A stretch of 51,338 bases of DNA from contig JAOTVV010000021.1 of the NCBI GenBank assembly GCA_029863245.1, positions 1 through 51,338 of the forward strand, in the 5' to 3' direction. Below the pieces are notes generated by a model. The model had not been told where the DNA came from. It did no database searches and saw only the letters and a program-made list of their open reading frames with translations. Made by a program: the position numbers and the translations under genes. The stretch is from Gemmatimonadota bacterium. Its GTDB lineage: Bacteria; Gemmatimonadota; Gemmatimonadetes; Gemmatimonadales; GWC2-71-9. This document shows, piece after piece, positions 39,641 to 47,735 of this stretch (position 1 is its first letter; each line of letters opens with the position of its first letter).

Positions 39641-40494
39641 GTCGCCGGCAGATGGCGGTTCACGCTGGCGGCACTCGCGGCAAGGCCGAGCAGCGTTCCG
39701 AACAGCAGGAAGGCCGCCGCCTGGCCGGCCGAAAAGAAGGCGGCCTCGAACAGCGCCCGGGAGACGGCAGCGTACGCCACGTAGTTCAGCACGAGAGCCA
39801 GGGCTCCACCAAGCGCGCCCTTGATGGCTCCCTCCAGCAGGAAGGGCCGCCGGATGAACCCGTCGGTCGCGCCGACCAGGCGCATGAGCTGGATCTCGCG
39901 CCCGCGGGCGAGCACCGTCATGCGAATGGTGGTCCCGATGATGATGACCGCGGCGGCACCAAACGCGGCCCCGATCACGAGGCCCACTGCGGCGGCGATG
40001 CTGCGCAAGCGGTCGAGCTTTTCGACCCAATCACCACCGTACCGCACGTCCTCGGCGAAGCGGAATCCCTGTAGACGCTCGGCCACCGCTGTGACGTGCT
40101 CGTTATCGCGGAAGCCGGGTTTGAGACGGATCTCGAGCGACGCCGGCAGCGGGTTGGTCTCGAGGTCCGAGTAGACACCCTGGAACTCCGTCAACTCCTG
40201 CCGTGCCCGTTCGAGCGCCTGATCTTCCGTGACGTACTCGACCTCGTCCACTTCGGGGAACGCCTGGATGTCGCCGATGGCAATGGTCACGATCTCGACC
40301 GGTGTTCCCCGCGTCACGTACAGGACGATCTCGACCCGTTCGGCGAGACCTGAGAGCGTGGCGCGCAGGTTGAGCGCGACAAGGCCGAACAGGCCCAGAA
40401 CGAACAGCGCGAACCCGATAGTGGTCACCGCCAGCAAGGAGAGCACTGGGGCCCGCCGGAAGGAACGCAGCGCCTCCCGAACCGTGAGTCTCAT
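39637..40494 (-). CDS. ftsX: Cell-division protein FtsX (ABC permease-like)
   Basis: A 285-residue inner-membrane protein. One N-terminal helix (LSLLAVTTIGFALFVLGLFGL), a periplasmic domain of about 110 residues with the family pattern VEIVLYVTRGTP, VEYVTEDQALERARQEL and NPLPASLEIRL, and then three helices. The cytoplasmic motif REIQLMRLVGATDGFIRRPFLLEG contacts FtsE. FtsX passes ATP-driven conformational change to EnvC-type activators in the periplasm. It shares four bases with the ftsE end and four with the EnvC gene start. Confidence 0.95.
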   Translation of the reverse strand: MRLTVREALRSFRRAPVLSLLAVTTIGFALFVLGLFGLVALNLRATLSGLAERVEIVLYVTRGTPVEIVTIAIGDIQAFPEVDEVEYVTEDQALERARQELTEFQGVYSDLETNPLPASLEIRLKPGFRDNEHVTAVAERLQGFRFAEDVRYGGDWVEKLDRLRSIAAAVGLVIGAAFGAAAVIIIGTTIRMTVLARGREIQLMRLVGATDGFIRRPFLLEGAIKGALGGALALVLNYVAYAAVSRALFEAAFFSAGQAAAFLLFGTLLGLAASAASVNRHLPAT

Positions 40495-41183
40495 GCGCCG
40501 CTCGTCATGGGGACCTGTCCCTCACCCGAGTCGAACACGATCGCTCCGTCCTGCAGCTCGACGGTCCGGTAGCTCGTCGGCCGCACGATGCTCAGATCGT
40601 GCGTGGCCATGATCACCGCCGTCCCCATCGCGTTGATGTCGCGGAGCAGCTGAACGACCCCGCGCGTGGCCCGCTCGTCAAGGTTCCCGGTGGGCTCGTC
40701 GGCAATGATCACCACGGGATCGTTGACGAGGGCCCGGGCGATTGCCACCCGCTGCTGCTCGCCACCAGACAGTTCCCGCGGATAGGCATGTGCCTTCGCC
40801 GCGAGCCCCACTTGGGTCAGCACGCGCATCACCTTCGGACTGATGGCGTTGTGCCGCGCGCCGGTTACCTCGAGCGCGAAGGCCACGTTCTCCTCGGCGG
40901 TCCGTTCCTCGAGCAGCCGAAAGTCCTGGAATACGATGCCCATGCGGCGCCGAAGCCCGGCGATCTCCCGGCGCGACACCTCGTGCATGTGGGATCCCAG
41001 GACCCAGACCGTTCCCGAGGTGGGGGGCTCGTCGGCGTAGATGAGCCGCAGTACCGTGGACTTGCCCGCGCCCGAGTGCCCGGTGAAGAAGACGAACTCC
41101 CCCCGCGCGATGCGGAACGAGATGTCCTTGAGCGCGAGGGAGTCTTTCGTGAAGGCCTTGAAGACTTTGGAGAAGCGAATCAC
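40491..41183 (-). CDS. ftsE: Cell-division ATP-binding protein FtsE
   Basis: A 230-residue ATPase with Walker [11 protein letters not shown]-loop [13 protein letters not shown], signature [14 protein letters not shown], Walker [14 protein letters not shown] and switch ATHDLSIV. The opening [11 protein letters not shown] and the FQDFRLL motif are specific to FtsE within the LolD-like group. It powers FtsX. The gene starts two bases after the cystathionine gamma-synthase-type gene, giving unusual but tight linkage of a sulfur amino-acid enzyme to division genes. Confidence 0.95.
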   Translation of the reverse strand: MIRFSKVFKAFTKDSLALKDISFRIARGEFVFFTGHSGAGKSTVLRLIYADEPPTSGTVWVLGSHMHEVSRREIAGLRRRMGIVFQDFRLLEERTAEENVAFALEVTGARHNAISPKVMRVLTQVGLAAKAHAYPRELSGGEQQRVAIARALVNDPVVIIADEPTGNLDERATRGVVQLLRDINAMGTAVIMATHDLSIVRPTSYRTVELQDGAIVFDSGEGQVPMTSGA

Positions 41184-41185
41184 GG

Positions 41186-42343
41186 TCAGAGGCTACTGAA
41201 GGCTTCCTCGAAGTCGGCGATGATATCCTCGACATCCTCGATCCCGAGGCTCACCCGGATGAAACCGTCGGGGATGCCCTGCGCTGCGCGCTCTGCCGGT
41301 GTCAGAGAGGCATGCGAGGTAAACCGCGGTTCCGAGACCAACGTCTCCACCCCACCGAGGCTGGGAGCGTGCGCGGCTACCCGCAGCTTTCGCAAGACGA
41401 TTTCGGCGGCGGTTGGCCCGCCGGCGAGCGTGAGCCCGACCATGCCGCCGAATCCATCGAGCGCCTCGGCGGCTGCGGCGTGGTCCTCGTGATCGGGCAG
41501 TCCGGGATAGTGCACCGTCTGGACGGCGGGCTGGGCGTGCGCCCACTCTGCGAAGGCGAGACCGTTGGCGTTGTGCCGCTCCATGCGGACCGCGAGGGTC
41601 TTCAGGCCGCGCTCGGTGAGCCAGGCCGCGAAGGGGTCGGGGGCCTGGCCCCACACCTGCATCAGCTGGCGGACTTCCTCGATCACCGCCTCGGTTCCCG
41701 CCACCACGCCGCCGATGACGTCGGAGTGCCCGTTCAGGTATTTGGTGGCGCTGTGGATCACCACGTCCGCTCCGTGCTCGAGCGGCCGGAAGTTGATGGG
41801 CGTGGCGAAGGTGGAGTCGACGATCATCGCGATGCCCCGTTCCCTGCAGAAGGTCGCGATGGGCTCGGGGTCGAGCACCCGTATGAGCGGGTTGGTCGGT
41901 GTCTCGACGAACACGGCCCGCGTCGTCTTCCGGATCAGTTGGCGCCAGTTTCGTGGATTGTCCGGCTGCGCAAAGGTGACGTCGATTTCGAGTTTGCCGA
42001 ACTCCTCGACGAACAAGCGGCGCGTCCCACCGTAGATCCATTCGCTGGAGAGCAGATGATCTCCGGGCCGGAGCATGGCGAGATGGGCGAGGGCGGTCGC
42101 GCCCATGCCGCTCGCCACGAAGATCGCCCGTTCGGCGCCTTCGAGGGCCGCCAATTTGGCGGCCACAGAGATCTGGTTTGGGTTGTTGCCGTACCGCGTG
42201 TACAGCACTTCCTCACCGGAGCCGACCGGTTGGTGGAAGGTGCTGCTCTGATAGAGCGGGGTCACGACCGGTGTGCGATCCGGCTGGCGCTGTGGAGCGC
42301 CGTGAATCGCCTTGGTGGACGGGCCGAACTTAGGCTGCGTCAT
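41186..42343 (-). CDS. Cys/Met metabolism PLP enzyme (cystathionine gamma-synthase/lyase or methionine gamma-lyase type)
   Basis: A 385-residue fold-type I enzyme. The start MTQPKFGPSTKAIHGA is typical. YQSSTFHQP, YTRYGNNPNQ (Tyr and Arg from the partner subunit that bind PLP phosphate), ASGMGATALAHLAML, ETPTNPLIRVLDP, VDSTFATPINFRPLEHGADVV (shown here in pieces) and the Schiff-base Lys in HSATKYLNGHSDVIGG are all present. GGVETLVSEPRFTSH, in the C-terminal domain, carries the carboxylate-binding region. Family motifs do not separate gamma-synthase, gamma-lyase and methionine gamma-lyase activities. Its ATG overlaps the STAS-like gene's stop, and ftsE begins two bases after it. Confidence 0.92.
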   Translation of the reverse strand: MTQPKFGPSTKAIHGAPQRQPDRTPVVTPLYQSSTFHQPVGSGEEVLYTRYGNNPNQISVAAKLAALEGAERAIFVASGMGATALAHLAMLRPGDHLLSSEWIYGGTRRLFVEEFGKLEIDVTFAQPDNPRNWRQLIRKTTRAVFVETPTNPLIRVLDPEPIATFCRERGIAMIVDSTFATPINFRPLEHGADVVIHSATKYLNGHSDVIGGVVAGTEAVIEEVRQLMQVWGQAPDPFAAWLTERGLKTLAVRMERHNANGLAFAEWAHAQPAVQTVHYPGLPDHEDHAAAAEALDGFGGMVGLTLAGGPTAAEIVLRKLRVAAHAPSLGGVETLVSEPRFTSHASLTPAERAAQGIPDGFIRVSLGIEDVEDIIADFEEAFSSL

Positions 42344-42876
42344 TCCGCTGCCCCCGCCGAGTGTCTGTCGGCAGGGTCCGGGTCACGGGGACCGGAGAAT
42401 CGGAGAAGCTGCAGCAACTCCTTGGCGGTCCCCTCGGGGAGGACCAGGGCATCGTTGTCCGCCGGTGATCCCGGCTGGACCCGATCGGTCAGCGCAGACA
42501 GCGCCTTTCGCGCATCCTCGGGAACGGCTCCCAGCATTCGCACGCGCCCCTCGCGGTCCCGGGCGATCGCGGCCAGCTTGTGTCTCCGGAGCACCGGCTC
42601 GATGGCCTCGCAGTGCGACGCGGTGACGCCCTGTAACAGGAACACCCGCGCTCCGCCCTGCTCGAGGAGCAGCTTGCCGACGATCTCGTCGGCGCAGGAG
42701 TAGTCGAGCAATCGGACGGTGCTGAAGTCGATCACGGTCACGGGTTCCGTGTCGAGATCGTCGAGCGCTGCCTCGATGCCGTCGCGCACCGCCTTCCCAG
42801 TCGGGCGGGTTACGAGATCGCCGTAGGCGCTGGAGACCGTGTGCTGGAGGATGGCCTTGAGATCGATGAGTTGCAT
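42340..42876 (-). CDS. STAS-like domain protein (possible anti-sigma-antagonist-like partner)
   Basis: A 178-residue cytoplasmic protein. The central part VTVIDFSTVRLLDYSCADEI has the strand-helix pattern of STAS domains. The phosphorylatable Ser of the usual DSSG motif is kept (DYSCA), although the Gly is lost. Helices such as GKAVRDGIEAALDDL precede it, and a flexible tail (RFSGPRDPDPADRHSAGAAE) ends it. It resembles STAS-like/DUF4325 proteins that sit next to HATPase proteins. The upstream HATPase stop overlaps a GTG two codons before the ATG used here, so the GTG at 42882 is an equally good start. The pair looks like a kinase/antagonist switch, but its target is unknown. Confidence 0.65.
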   Translation of the reverse strand: MQLIDLKAILQHTVSSAYGDLVTRPTGKAVRDGIEAALDDLDTEPVTVIDFSTVRLLDYSCADEIVGKLLLEQGGARVFLLQGVTASHCEAIEPVLRRHKLAAIARDREGRVRMLGAVPEDARKALSALTDRVQPGSPADNDALVLPEGTAKELLQLLRFSGPRDPDPADRHSAGAAE

Positions 42877-42878
42877 GG

Positions 42879-43772
42879 TCACTGGGCTTCCTGTGCGGGA
42901 ACGATCATCAGCACCTGGCTCCCCGGAAACGGTGTGAGCCCCTCGGTCAGCGGCTGGTCGTCGTCCCAGGATGGGACGATGGAGATCCGCGCGGCGCCAC
43001 TCCGGACGGCCAGCTTTCCCGACCACCGGTTCAGGTAGCGGGCGATACCACCGAGGCCCTGCCCCCGGCCCGGATCGCGGAACCGGCTCGCTCCCTGGAA
43101 GAGCGCCGCCTCAAGCGCGGTCGCATCGCTCCAGCGATCGCCGAATCGGCTGGCCTGTGTTGCCTCGAGCGATCGGCGAAACCCGATGCCGGCGTCAGCC
43201 ACCGCAATGACCACGACCCGTCGTCCGAGGCGCCGCCGCCAATGATAGGCCTGAACCGCCACCCACCCCGATGTGCCGGCGTGCTCTACAATATTTTGAC
43301 ATGCCTCTGAAAGCGCCATAGCGAATCCCATGGTCGCCGTCGCTTCGAGGCCGAGTTCGCCGGAGAGTATCGCAGCCGAGCGCTCCTGAACCGATTCCAC
43401 CACGCCGTGAACATCGTCCGTTCCGCGGACCGGTGTGATCGCGAGGAGGACGTCGGACGAGGTTGCCGGGGTCACACGCGGCACCTTGCCGTGGAGCTCG
43501 TACCAGTCCGCGGCGTGCGCGAAGAACCCGGCCCGGCCCCAATAATGGGCGACGTCGCGGTCGCCCGGCACCGTGAGCAGCGGCCGCTCCGGTCCATGCT
43601 CTGCCGCCCATTGGCCGGCGGCGAGGAGCCCCACCAACCCGAACGGTGAGGCCCACTGCGTGGCGTGCGCGTCAAAGAGGAGCCGATCGTCGGTCATGTC
43701 GCCGCAGGCCTTGGCGAACTGCTCGAAACTGCGAGCATCGAAGTGGCTCGGAACGTTGACCACGCGGGTCAT
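42879..43772 (-). CDS. STAS-like plus histidine-kinase-type ATPase protein
   Basis: A 297-residue cytoplasmic protein. Residues 1-100 have a STAS-like pattern (VVNVPSHFDARSFEQFAKAC, DAHATQWASPFGLVGLLAAG). The C-terminal half is a GHKL/HATPase domain with N-box ALSEACQNIVEHAG, G1 box VADAGIGFRRS and G2 box GRGQGLGGIARYL. There is no phospho-acceptor His domain, so it should act like SpoIIAB/RsbW serine kinases or as a simple ATP-driven switch. ATGA and GTGA overlaps tie it to the PfkB gene before it and the STAS gene after it. The fusion of both halves of a partner-switch in one chain is unusual. Confidence 0.7.
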   Translation of the reverse strand: MTRVVNVPSHFDARSFEQFAKACGDMTDDRLLFDAHATQWASPFGLVGLLAAGQWAAEHGPERPLLTVPGDRDVAHYWGRAGFFAHAADWYELHGKVPRVTPATSSDVLLAITPVRGTDDVHGVVESVQERSAAILSGELGLEATATMGFAMALSEACQNIVEHAGTSGWVAVQAYHWRRRLGRRVVVIAVADAGIGFRRSLEATQASRFGDRWSDATALEAALFQGASRFRDPGRGQGLGGIARYLNRWSGKLAVRSGAARISIVPSWDDDQPLTEGLTPFPGSQVLMIVPAQEAQ

Positions 43773-44722
43773 GTGGGAATGATCTCCCCCCGAAGGTGGA
43801 AGTGCAGATGGCTCGCGCCGCGGTACCGCACGTTCCGCGCAGCCAGCACGTTGGCGGCGCGCACGGCTGCCACCGTCGGGCTACCGCCCACGAGGCAGCC
43901 GACCATGGTGCCGCCGAACACGTCGCCGCATCCCGTCGGATCGAGAACCTCGGCGGGCGGGGGCAACAGCCGCTCGGTGGTGATCGGTTGCGGTCCGGAT
44001 GGGCGCCCCTGCCGGCACCTGAGGAAATCGAACCCCGGCGTGGTGAAGTACACGGTGCCCCGCTCGCCCAACGTCACGATCAGCAAAGCTACACCATGAT
44101 GCATGGCCGTGGCAGCCACTGTCATGGCATCGTCGCCGATCAGCGCTAGCTCGTCCTGGTTCATCTGGATCGCGTCGAAGCACTGAAACCACTGCACCAC
44201 GTCGGTCAGTCGTTGCGGCACGCGCGTTCCGTCGCTGTCGACCCCGAGCAGCAGGCTGTGGAGATCGGCATAGACGGGTCCGTCGAATCCGCGTCGGAGT
44301 GCCTGTGCCGTGTCGAGGGTCAGCTCGAAGCCCGAGATGAAGTTCACGTAGATCGCGTCCAGGTCGCGCACCAGCGGCCCCAACTCCTCCCACTGCCAGG
44401 GCGGTACACCTCCGCTCAACCGCTCGGCCCTGCGTTGCGCCGACTCGTAGCGAATTGTCACCCGGTTGTTGGGCTCCGGGACTTCGATGAATCGGGCTGC
44501 AGAGGACCGTCGCGTCAGCGTCGCGAGGAACCCGTTGGCCCGGTCGGCCATGTCGCGGCCGACCTTGATGAGTGGGACCATCGTCCACTCTGGCGGAAGC
44601 GACACCTCGAGCGCCGCGAGGGCGTAGGCGATGCCGCCCCACTCCTCCACGGGCCCGGTCCGGTCGCCCCGCCCGTGAATCGTGTCCCACACCATTGTAC
44701 CGACGACGCCCAGTCGGTTCAC
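43769..44722 (-). CDS. PfkB-family carbohydrate/nucleoside kinase
   Basis: A 317-residue ribokinase-fold kinase. The C-terminal signature DPTGCGDVFGGT holds the catalytic Asp and anion hole. The N-terminal GVVGTMVWDTI and EEWGGIAYALAAL fit the substrate region, with the usual D-x-x-x-x-GG replaced by EEWGGIA. The sugar specificity cannot be told. GTG at 44722 was chosen because it overlaps the ROK gene's stop by four bases, like its neighbours; a GTG four codons upstream also has a good ribosome site. Confidence 0.87.
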   Translation of the reverse strand: MNRLGVVGTMVWDTIHGRGDRTGPVEEWGGIAYALAALEVSLPPEWTMVPLIKVGRDMADRANGFLATLTRRSSAARFIEVPEPNNRVTIRYESAQRRAERLSGGVPPWQWEELGPLVRDLDAIYVNFISGFELTLDTAQALRRGFDGPVYADLHSLLLGVDSDGTRVPQRLTDVVQWFQCFDAIQMNQDELALIGDDAMTVAATAMHHGVALLIVTLGERGTVYFTTPGFDFLRCRQGRPSGPQPITTERLLPPPAEVLDPTGCGDVFGGTMVGCLVGGSPTVAAVRAANVLAARNVRYRGASHLHFHLRGEIIPT

Positions 44723-45702
44723 GCCGCTCCCCACGTCTGCACCTTGAACACGGCGGCCGCGCCGTAGACACCCGCGGTTCCGGCCAGGGCGCCCGGCACG
44801 ATCCGGCAGCGCTCGACCGCCGGCCGAAAAGCGCGGCGTGCCACCTCGGCGCGGAGCGGCGTGAACAGGCGATCGCCGGCAGCTGTCACGCCGCCGCAGA
44901 TCACCACGATCTCGGGGTTGAAGATGTTGATCAGGTTGGCGACGCCAGTCCCGAGGAATCGCGCCGTATCGTGGATGACCTCGAGGGCATACTCGTCGCC
45001 GTCACGGGCCGCGTCATACACCACCTGCGCGGTGACAGCACCGAGCTCGCCGTTGACGTAGCGGTCCAATGTCGTGCTGGCGCCGGCCGTGACGCCCTCC
45101 ACGGCACGCTCGGCAATCGCCGTTCCCGAGGCGTACGCCTCCAGGCAACCATAGTTACCGCACCGGCACCGCCGACCCGTGGAGTCGATGGTCATGTGGC
45201 CGATCTCGCCGGCGATATCGCTCGCGCCGTGAAAGATCTTGCCATCGAACACGATCCCGCCGCCGATGCCGGTTCCGATAGTGAGACCAACCACGACGTT
45301 CGCGTCACGCGCCGCACCGCGCCACCACTCGCCGAAGATGGCGCAGTTCGCGTCGTTGTCGAGCGTGGCGGGGAGCCCGACCGCATCCCTCACGCGGTCG
45401 CGTAGCGGGAAATCACGCCAGCCGAGGTTCGGGGTCAGCAGCACCACCCCCGTGCGCGTATCGAGCGGTCCGGGCGAACCGATGCCGACACCCGCCACGT
45501 CGAGCGGCGACGTTCCCAGGCTGGAGCGGGCGGTGGCCATCGATTGGCTCACCATCTGGGCGATCTGGGCCACGACGGCGTCGGGTCCATCCGCCACGAC
45601 CGTGCGTTCTTTCGTGAGGCCCAGGGCACGGTGGCCGTCTTCGGTCACGGTTCCCACGACCACGTTGGTCCCACCGACATCGACGCCGACAATGTGTCGC
45701 AT
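44719..45702 (-). CDS. ROK-family sugar kinase (glucokinase-like)
   Basis: A 327-residue ATP-dependent kinase. The ATP motif is IVGVDVGGTNVVVGTV and the catalytic Asp is in LDNDANCAIFGEW. The ROK signature region is LTIGTGIGGGIVFDG with GEIGHMTID. A zinc site follows, CRCGNYGCLEAYASG (C-x-C-x-x-x-x-C plus the GHM His). No N-terminal DNA-binding domain is present, so it is a kinase and not a NagC/Mlc repressor. AAGGAG before the ATG fixes the start. Glucose is the commonest substrate for this arrangement, but N-acylhexosamines are possible. It starts ten bases after lepA. Confidence 0.92.
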   Translation of the reverse strand: MRHIVGVDVGGTNVVVGTVTEDGHRALGLTKERTVVADGPDAVVAQIAQMVSQSMATARSSLGTSPLDVAGVGIGSPGPLDTRTGVVLLTPNLGWRDFPLRDRVRDAVGLPATLDNDANCAIFGEWWRGAARDANVVVGLTIGTGIGGGIVFDGKIFHGASDIAGEIGHMTIDSTGRRCRCGNYGCLEAYASGTAIAERAVEGVTAGASTTLDRYVNGELGAVTAQVVYDAARDGDEYALEVIHDTARFLGTGVANLINIFNPEIVVICGGVTAAGDRLFTPLRAEVARRAFRPAVERCRIVPGALAGTAGVYGAAAVFKVQTWGAA

Positions 45703-45712
45703 CGCTCGCTCC

Positions 45713-47512
45713 TTAATCGACACGCAGGACGGCGAGGAACGCCTCCTGCGGGATCTCGACGGTGCCAACCTGCTTCATACGCTTTTTCCCCTCCTTCTGC
45801 TTCTCTAGGAGCTTCCGCTTCCGTGTGACGTCGCCTCCGTAGCATTTCGCCGTAACGTTCTTGCGGAGTGGCCGAACCGTTTCGCGGGCGATCACGCGGG
45901 TCCCGATCGCCGCCTGAATGACGACCTCGAACAGTTGGCGCGGAATGAGGTCCTTCAGCTTCTCGGTGACCTTCCGGCCCCACTCCTGCGCCTTGTCACG
46001 GTGAATGATGATGCTGAAGGCGTCGACCGGCTCGCCGTTGATGAGCATATCCAGCTTGACCAGGGTGCCCGTGCGATAGCCGGACAACTCGTAGTCCATC
46101 GAGGCATAGCCGCGCGAGACGGTCTTGAGGCGGTCGTAGAAGTCGAGGATGATCTCCGCCAGCGGGAATTCCCAGTCGAGTTCTACCCGCGTGGGGTCGA
46201 GGTACCGCATGCCGAGATACTCGCCCCGTCGTTCCTGACCGAGCTGCATGAGCGCGCCGATGTAGTCCGTCGGCGCGGTGATGCGGGCCTTGATGAACGG
46301 TTCCTCGACCCGGTCCACCTCGGAGCCGGTCGGGAGCCTCGTCGGGTTCTCGATCACGGACATGCTGCCGTTCGTGAAATACACGTGGTACTCCACATTC
46401 GGCACGGTGGCGATCAGGTCGAGGTCGAACTCGCGCTCGAGGCGCTCACGCACGATCTCCATGTGCAGTAGGCCCAAGAACCCGCAGCGGAACCCGAAAC
46501 CGAGTGCCACCGACGATTCGGGTTCGTAGTGCAGGGACGCATCGTTCAACTGGAGCTTCTCGAGCGCGTCGCGCAGCTCTTCGTATTTGTTGGCATCGGT
46601 TGGGTACATGCCGGCAAATACCATTGGATGCACTTCACGATAGCCGGGAAGGAGCTGCGTGGCGCGCCGACTGGCGTCGAGGATGGTGTCCCCGACGCGG
46701 GTTTCCTTGACCCCCCTGATGTTCGCGACCACGTACCCCACCTCACCCGCCTCGAGCACGTCGCAGGGTCGCTGTCCGAGCTGGAGATACCCCACCTCCG
46801 CCACCTCGTAGCGATCCTCGGGGTGGGTGCCGAACGCGATCTCCGTGCCCTTGGCGATGCGACCATCCACCACGCGGATGCTGGGGATCGCTCCCCGATA
46901 GCGGTCGTAGTAGGAATCGAAAATGAGCGCCCGAAGCGGATCGTCAGGGTTGCCGGACGGCGGCGGTATTCGACGGACGATGGCCTCGAGCAGGGCCTCG
47001 ATGCCCAAGCCATCCTTGGCCGAGATTGGGAGGATGTCGGTCGGGTCGCTGCCGATCAGCTCCGCCAGTTCGGCCACCCGACGCTCCGGCTCCGCAGCCG
47101 GGAGATCAATCTTGTTCATTGCCGGGACGATCTCCAGCCCCGCATCGATGGCCAGCAGCAGGTTGCTCACAGTCTGCGCCTCGATGCCCTGGCTCGCGTC
47201 CACCACCAGCACCGCCCCTTCGCAGGCATTCAACGACCGTGACACCTCGTAGGTGAAATCGACGTGTCCCGGAGTGTCGATCAGGTTCAACTCGTACAGT
47301 TCCCCATCGCGTGACCGGTAGTTCATCCGGACCGCATTGAGCTTGATCGTGATGCCGCGTTCACGCTCGAGGTCCATCGTGTCCAGGACCTGGGCGCGCA
47401 TCCGCCGTTTCTCAAGCGTCTGCGTGGCCTCGATCAGACGATCGGCAAGGGTGGACTTGCCGTGGTCGATGTGGGCGACGATGCAAAAGTTGCGAATGCG
47501 GTCCTGGCGCAT
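45713..47512 (-). CDS. lepA: Elongation factor 4 (back-translocating GTPase)
   Basis: A 599-residue ribosome-associated GTPase of exactly the family's usual length. G motifs: [28 protein letters not shown] and SAKDG. The LepA-specific parts include [15 protein letters not shown], the ring-forming domain IV/V region and the C-terminal lysine-rich tail ([20 protein letters not shown]). The start [18 protein letters not shown] is standard. There is no ribosome site; TATATT lies five bases before the ATG, which suggests a leaderless message beginning the long nine-gene run. lepA is divergent from the gamma-glutamyltranspeptidase gene, 223 bases apart. Confidence 0.97.
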   Translation of the reverse strand: MRQDRIRNFCIVAHIDHGKSTLADRLIEATQTLEKRRMRAQVLDTMDLERERGITIKLNAVRMNYRSRDGELYELNLIDTPGHVDFTYEVSRSLNACEGAVLVVDASQGIEAQTVSNLLLAIDAGLEIVPAMNKIDLPAAEPERRVAELAELIGSDPTDILPISAKDGLGIEALLEAIVRRIPPPSGNPDDPLRALIFDSYYDRYRGAIPSIRVVDGRIAKGTEIAFGTHPEDRYEVAEVGYLQLGQRPCDVLEAGEVGYVVANIRGVKETRVGDTILDASRRATQLLPGYREVHPMVFAGMYPTDANKYEELRDALEKLQLNDASLHYEPESSVALGFGFRCGFLGLLHMEIVRERLEREFDLDLIATVPNVEYHVYFTNGSMSVIENPTRLPTGSEVDRVEEPFIKARITAPTDYIGALMQLGQERRGEYLGMRYLDPTRVELDWEFPLAEIILDFYDRLKTVSRGYASMDYELSGYRTGTLVKLDMLINGEPVDAFSIIIHRDKAQEWGRKVTEKLKDLIPRQLFEVVIQAAIGTRVIARETVRPLRKNVTAKCYGGDVTRKRKLLEKQKEGKKRMKQVGTVEIPQEAFLAVLRVD

Positions 47513-47517
47513 GGCGC

Positions 47518-47523
47518 AATATA
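47518..47523 (-). promoter_or_regulatory. Candidate -10 element TATATT of lepA
   Basis: On the minus strand TATATT, then GCGCC, then the lepA ATG. It is a near-perfect -10 hexamer in GC-rich surroundings with no Shine-Dalgarno between it and the start codon. No clear -35 was found. The rest of the 223-base gap to the next gene shows no further structure that I can support. Confidence 0.45.
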
Positions 47524-47735
47524 GCGGGCTCGGTCGGGGGCGTCGTGCCGGGTCCCACCGCCGAGCGCGTCGCACACGCTGCCTTCCGACGGCCGCATGC
47601 GCGCCCTATCGTTGTCGGCATGGATCGCTCCGGCTGCGTGATGCTTTCGGGTCGTGCGGTGCTCGTGGGCTTCAGGGATCGACACCGCGGTGAAGCTGTT
47701 CCACCATCTCTACCTGCTATCGAGACGAGTGAGCC

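Noticed and set aside
47513..47735. Small plus-strand coding frame before the transpeptidase gene
   Set aside because: A 64-codon frame overlaps the transpeptidase start, with no ribosome site and a Cys/Arg-rich composition. It is most likely promoter DNA.
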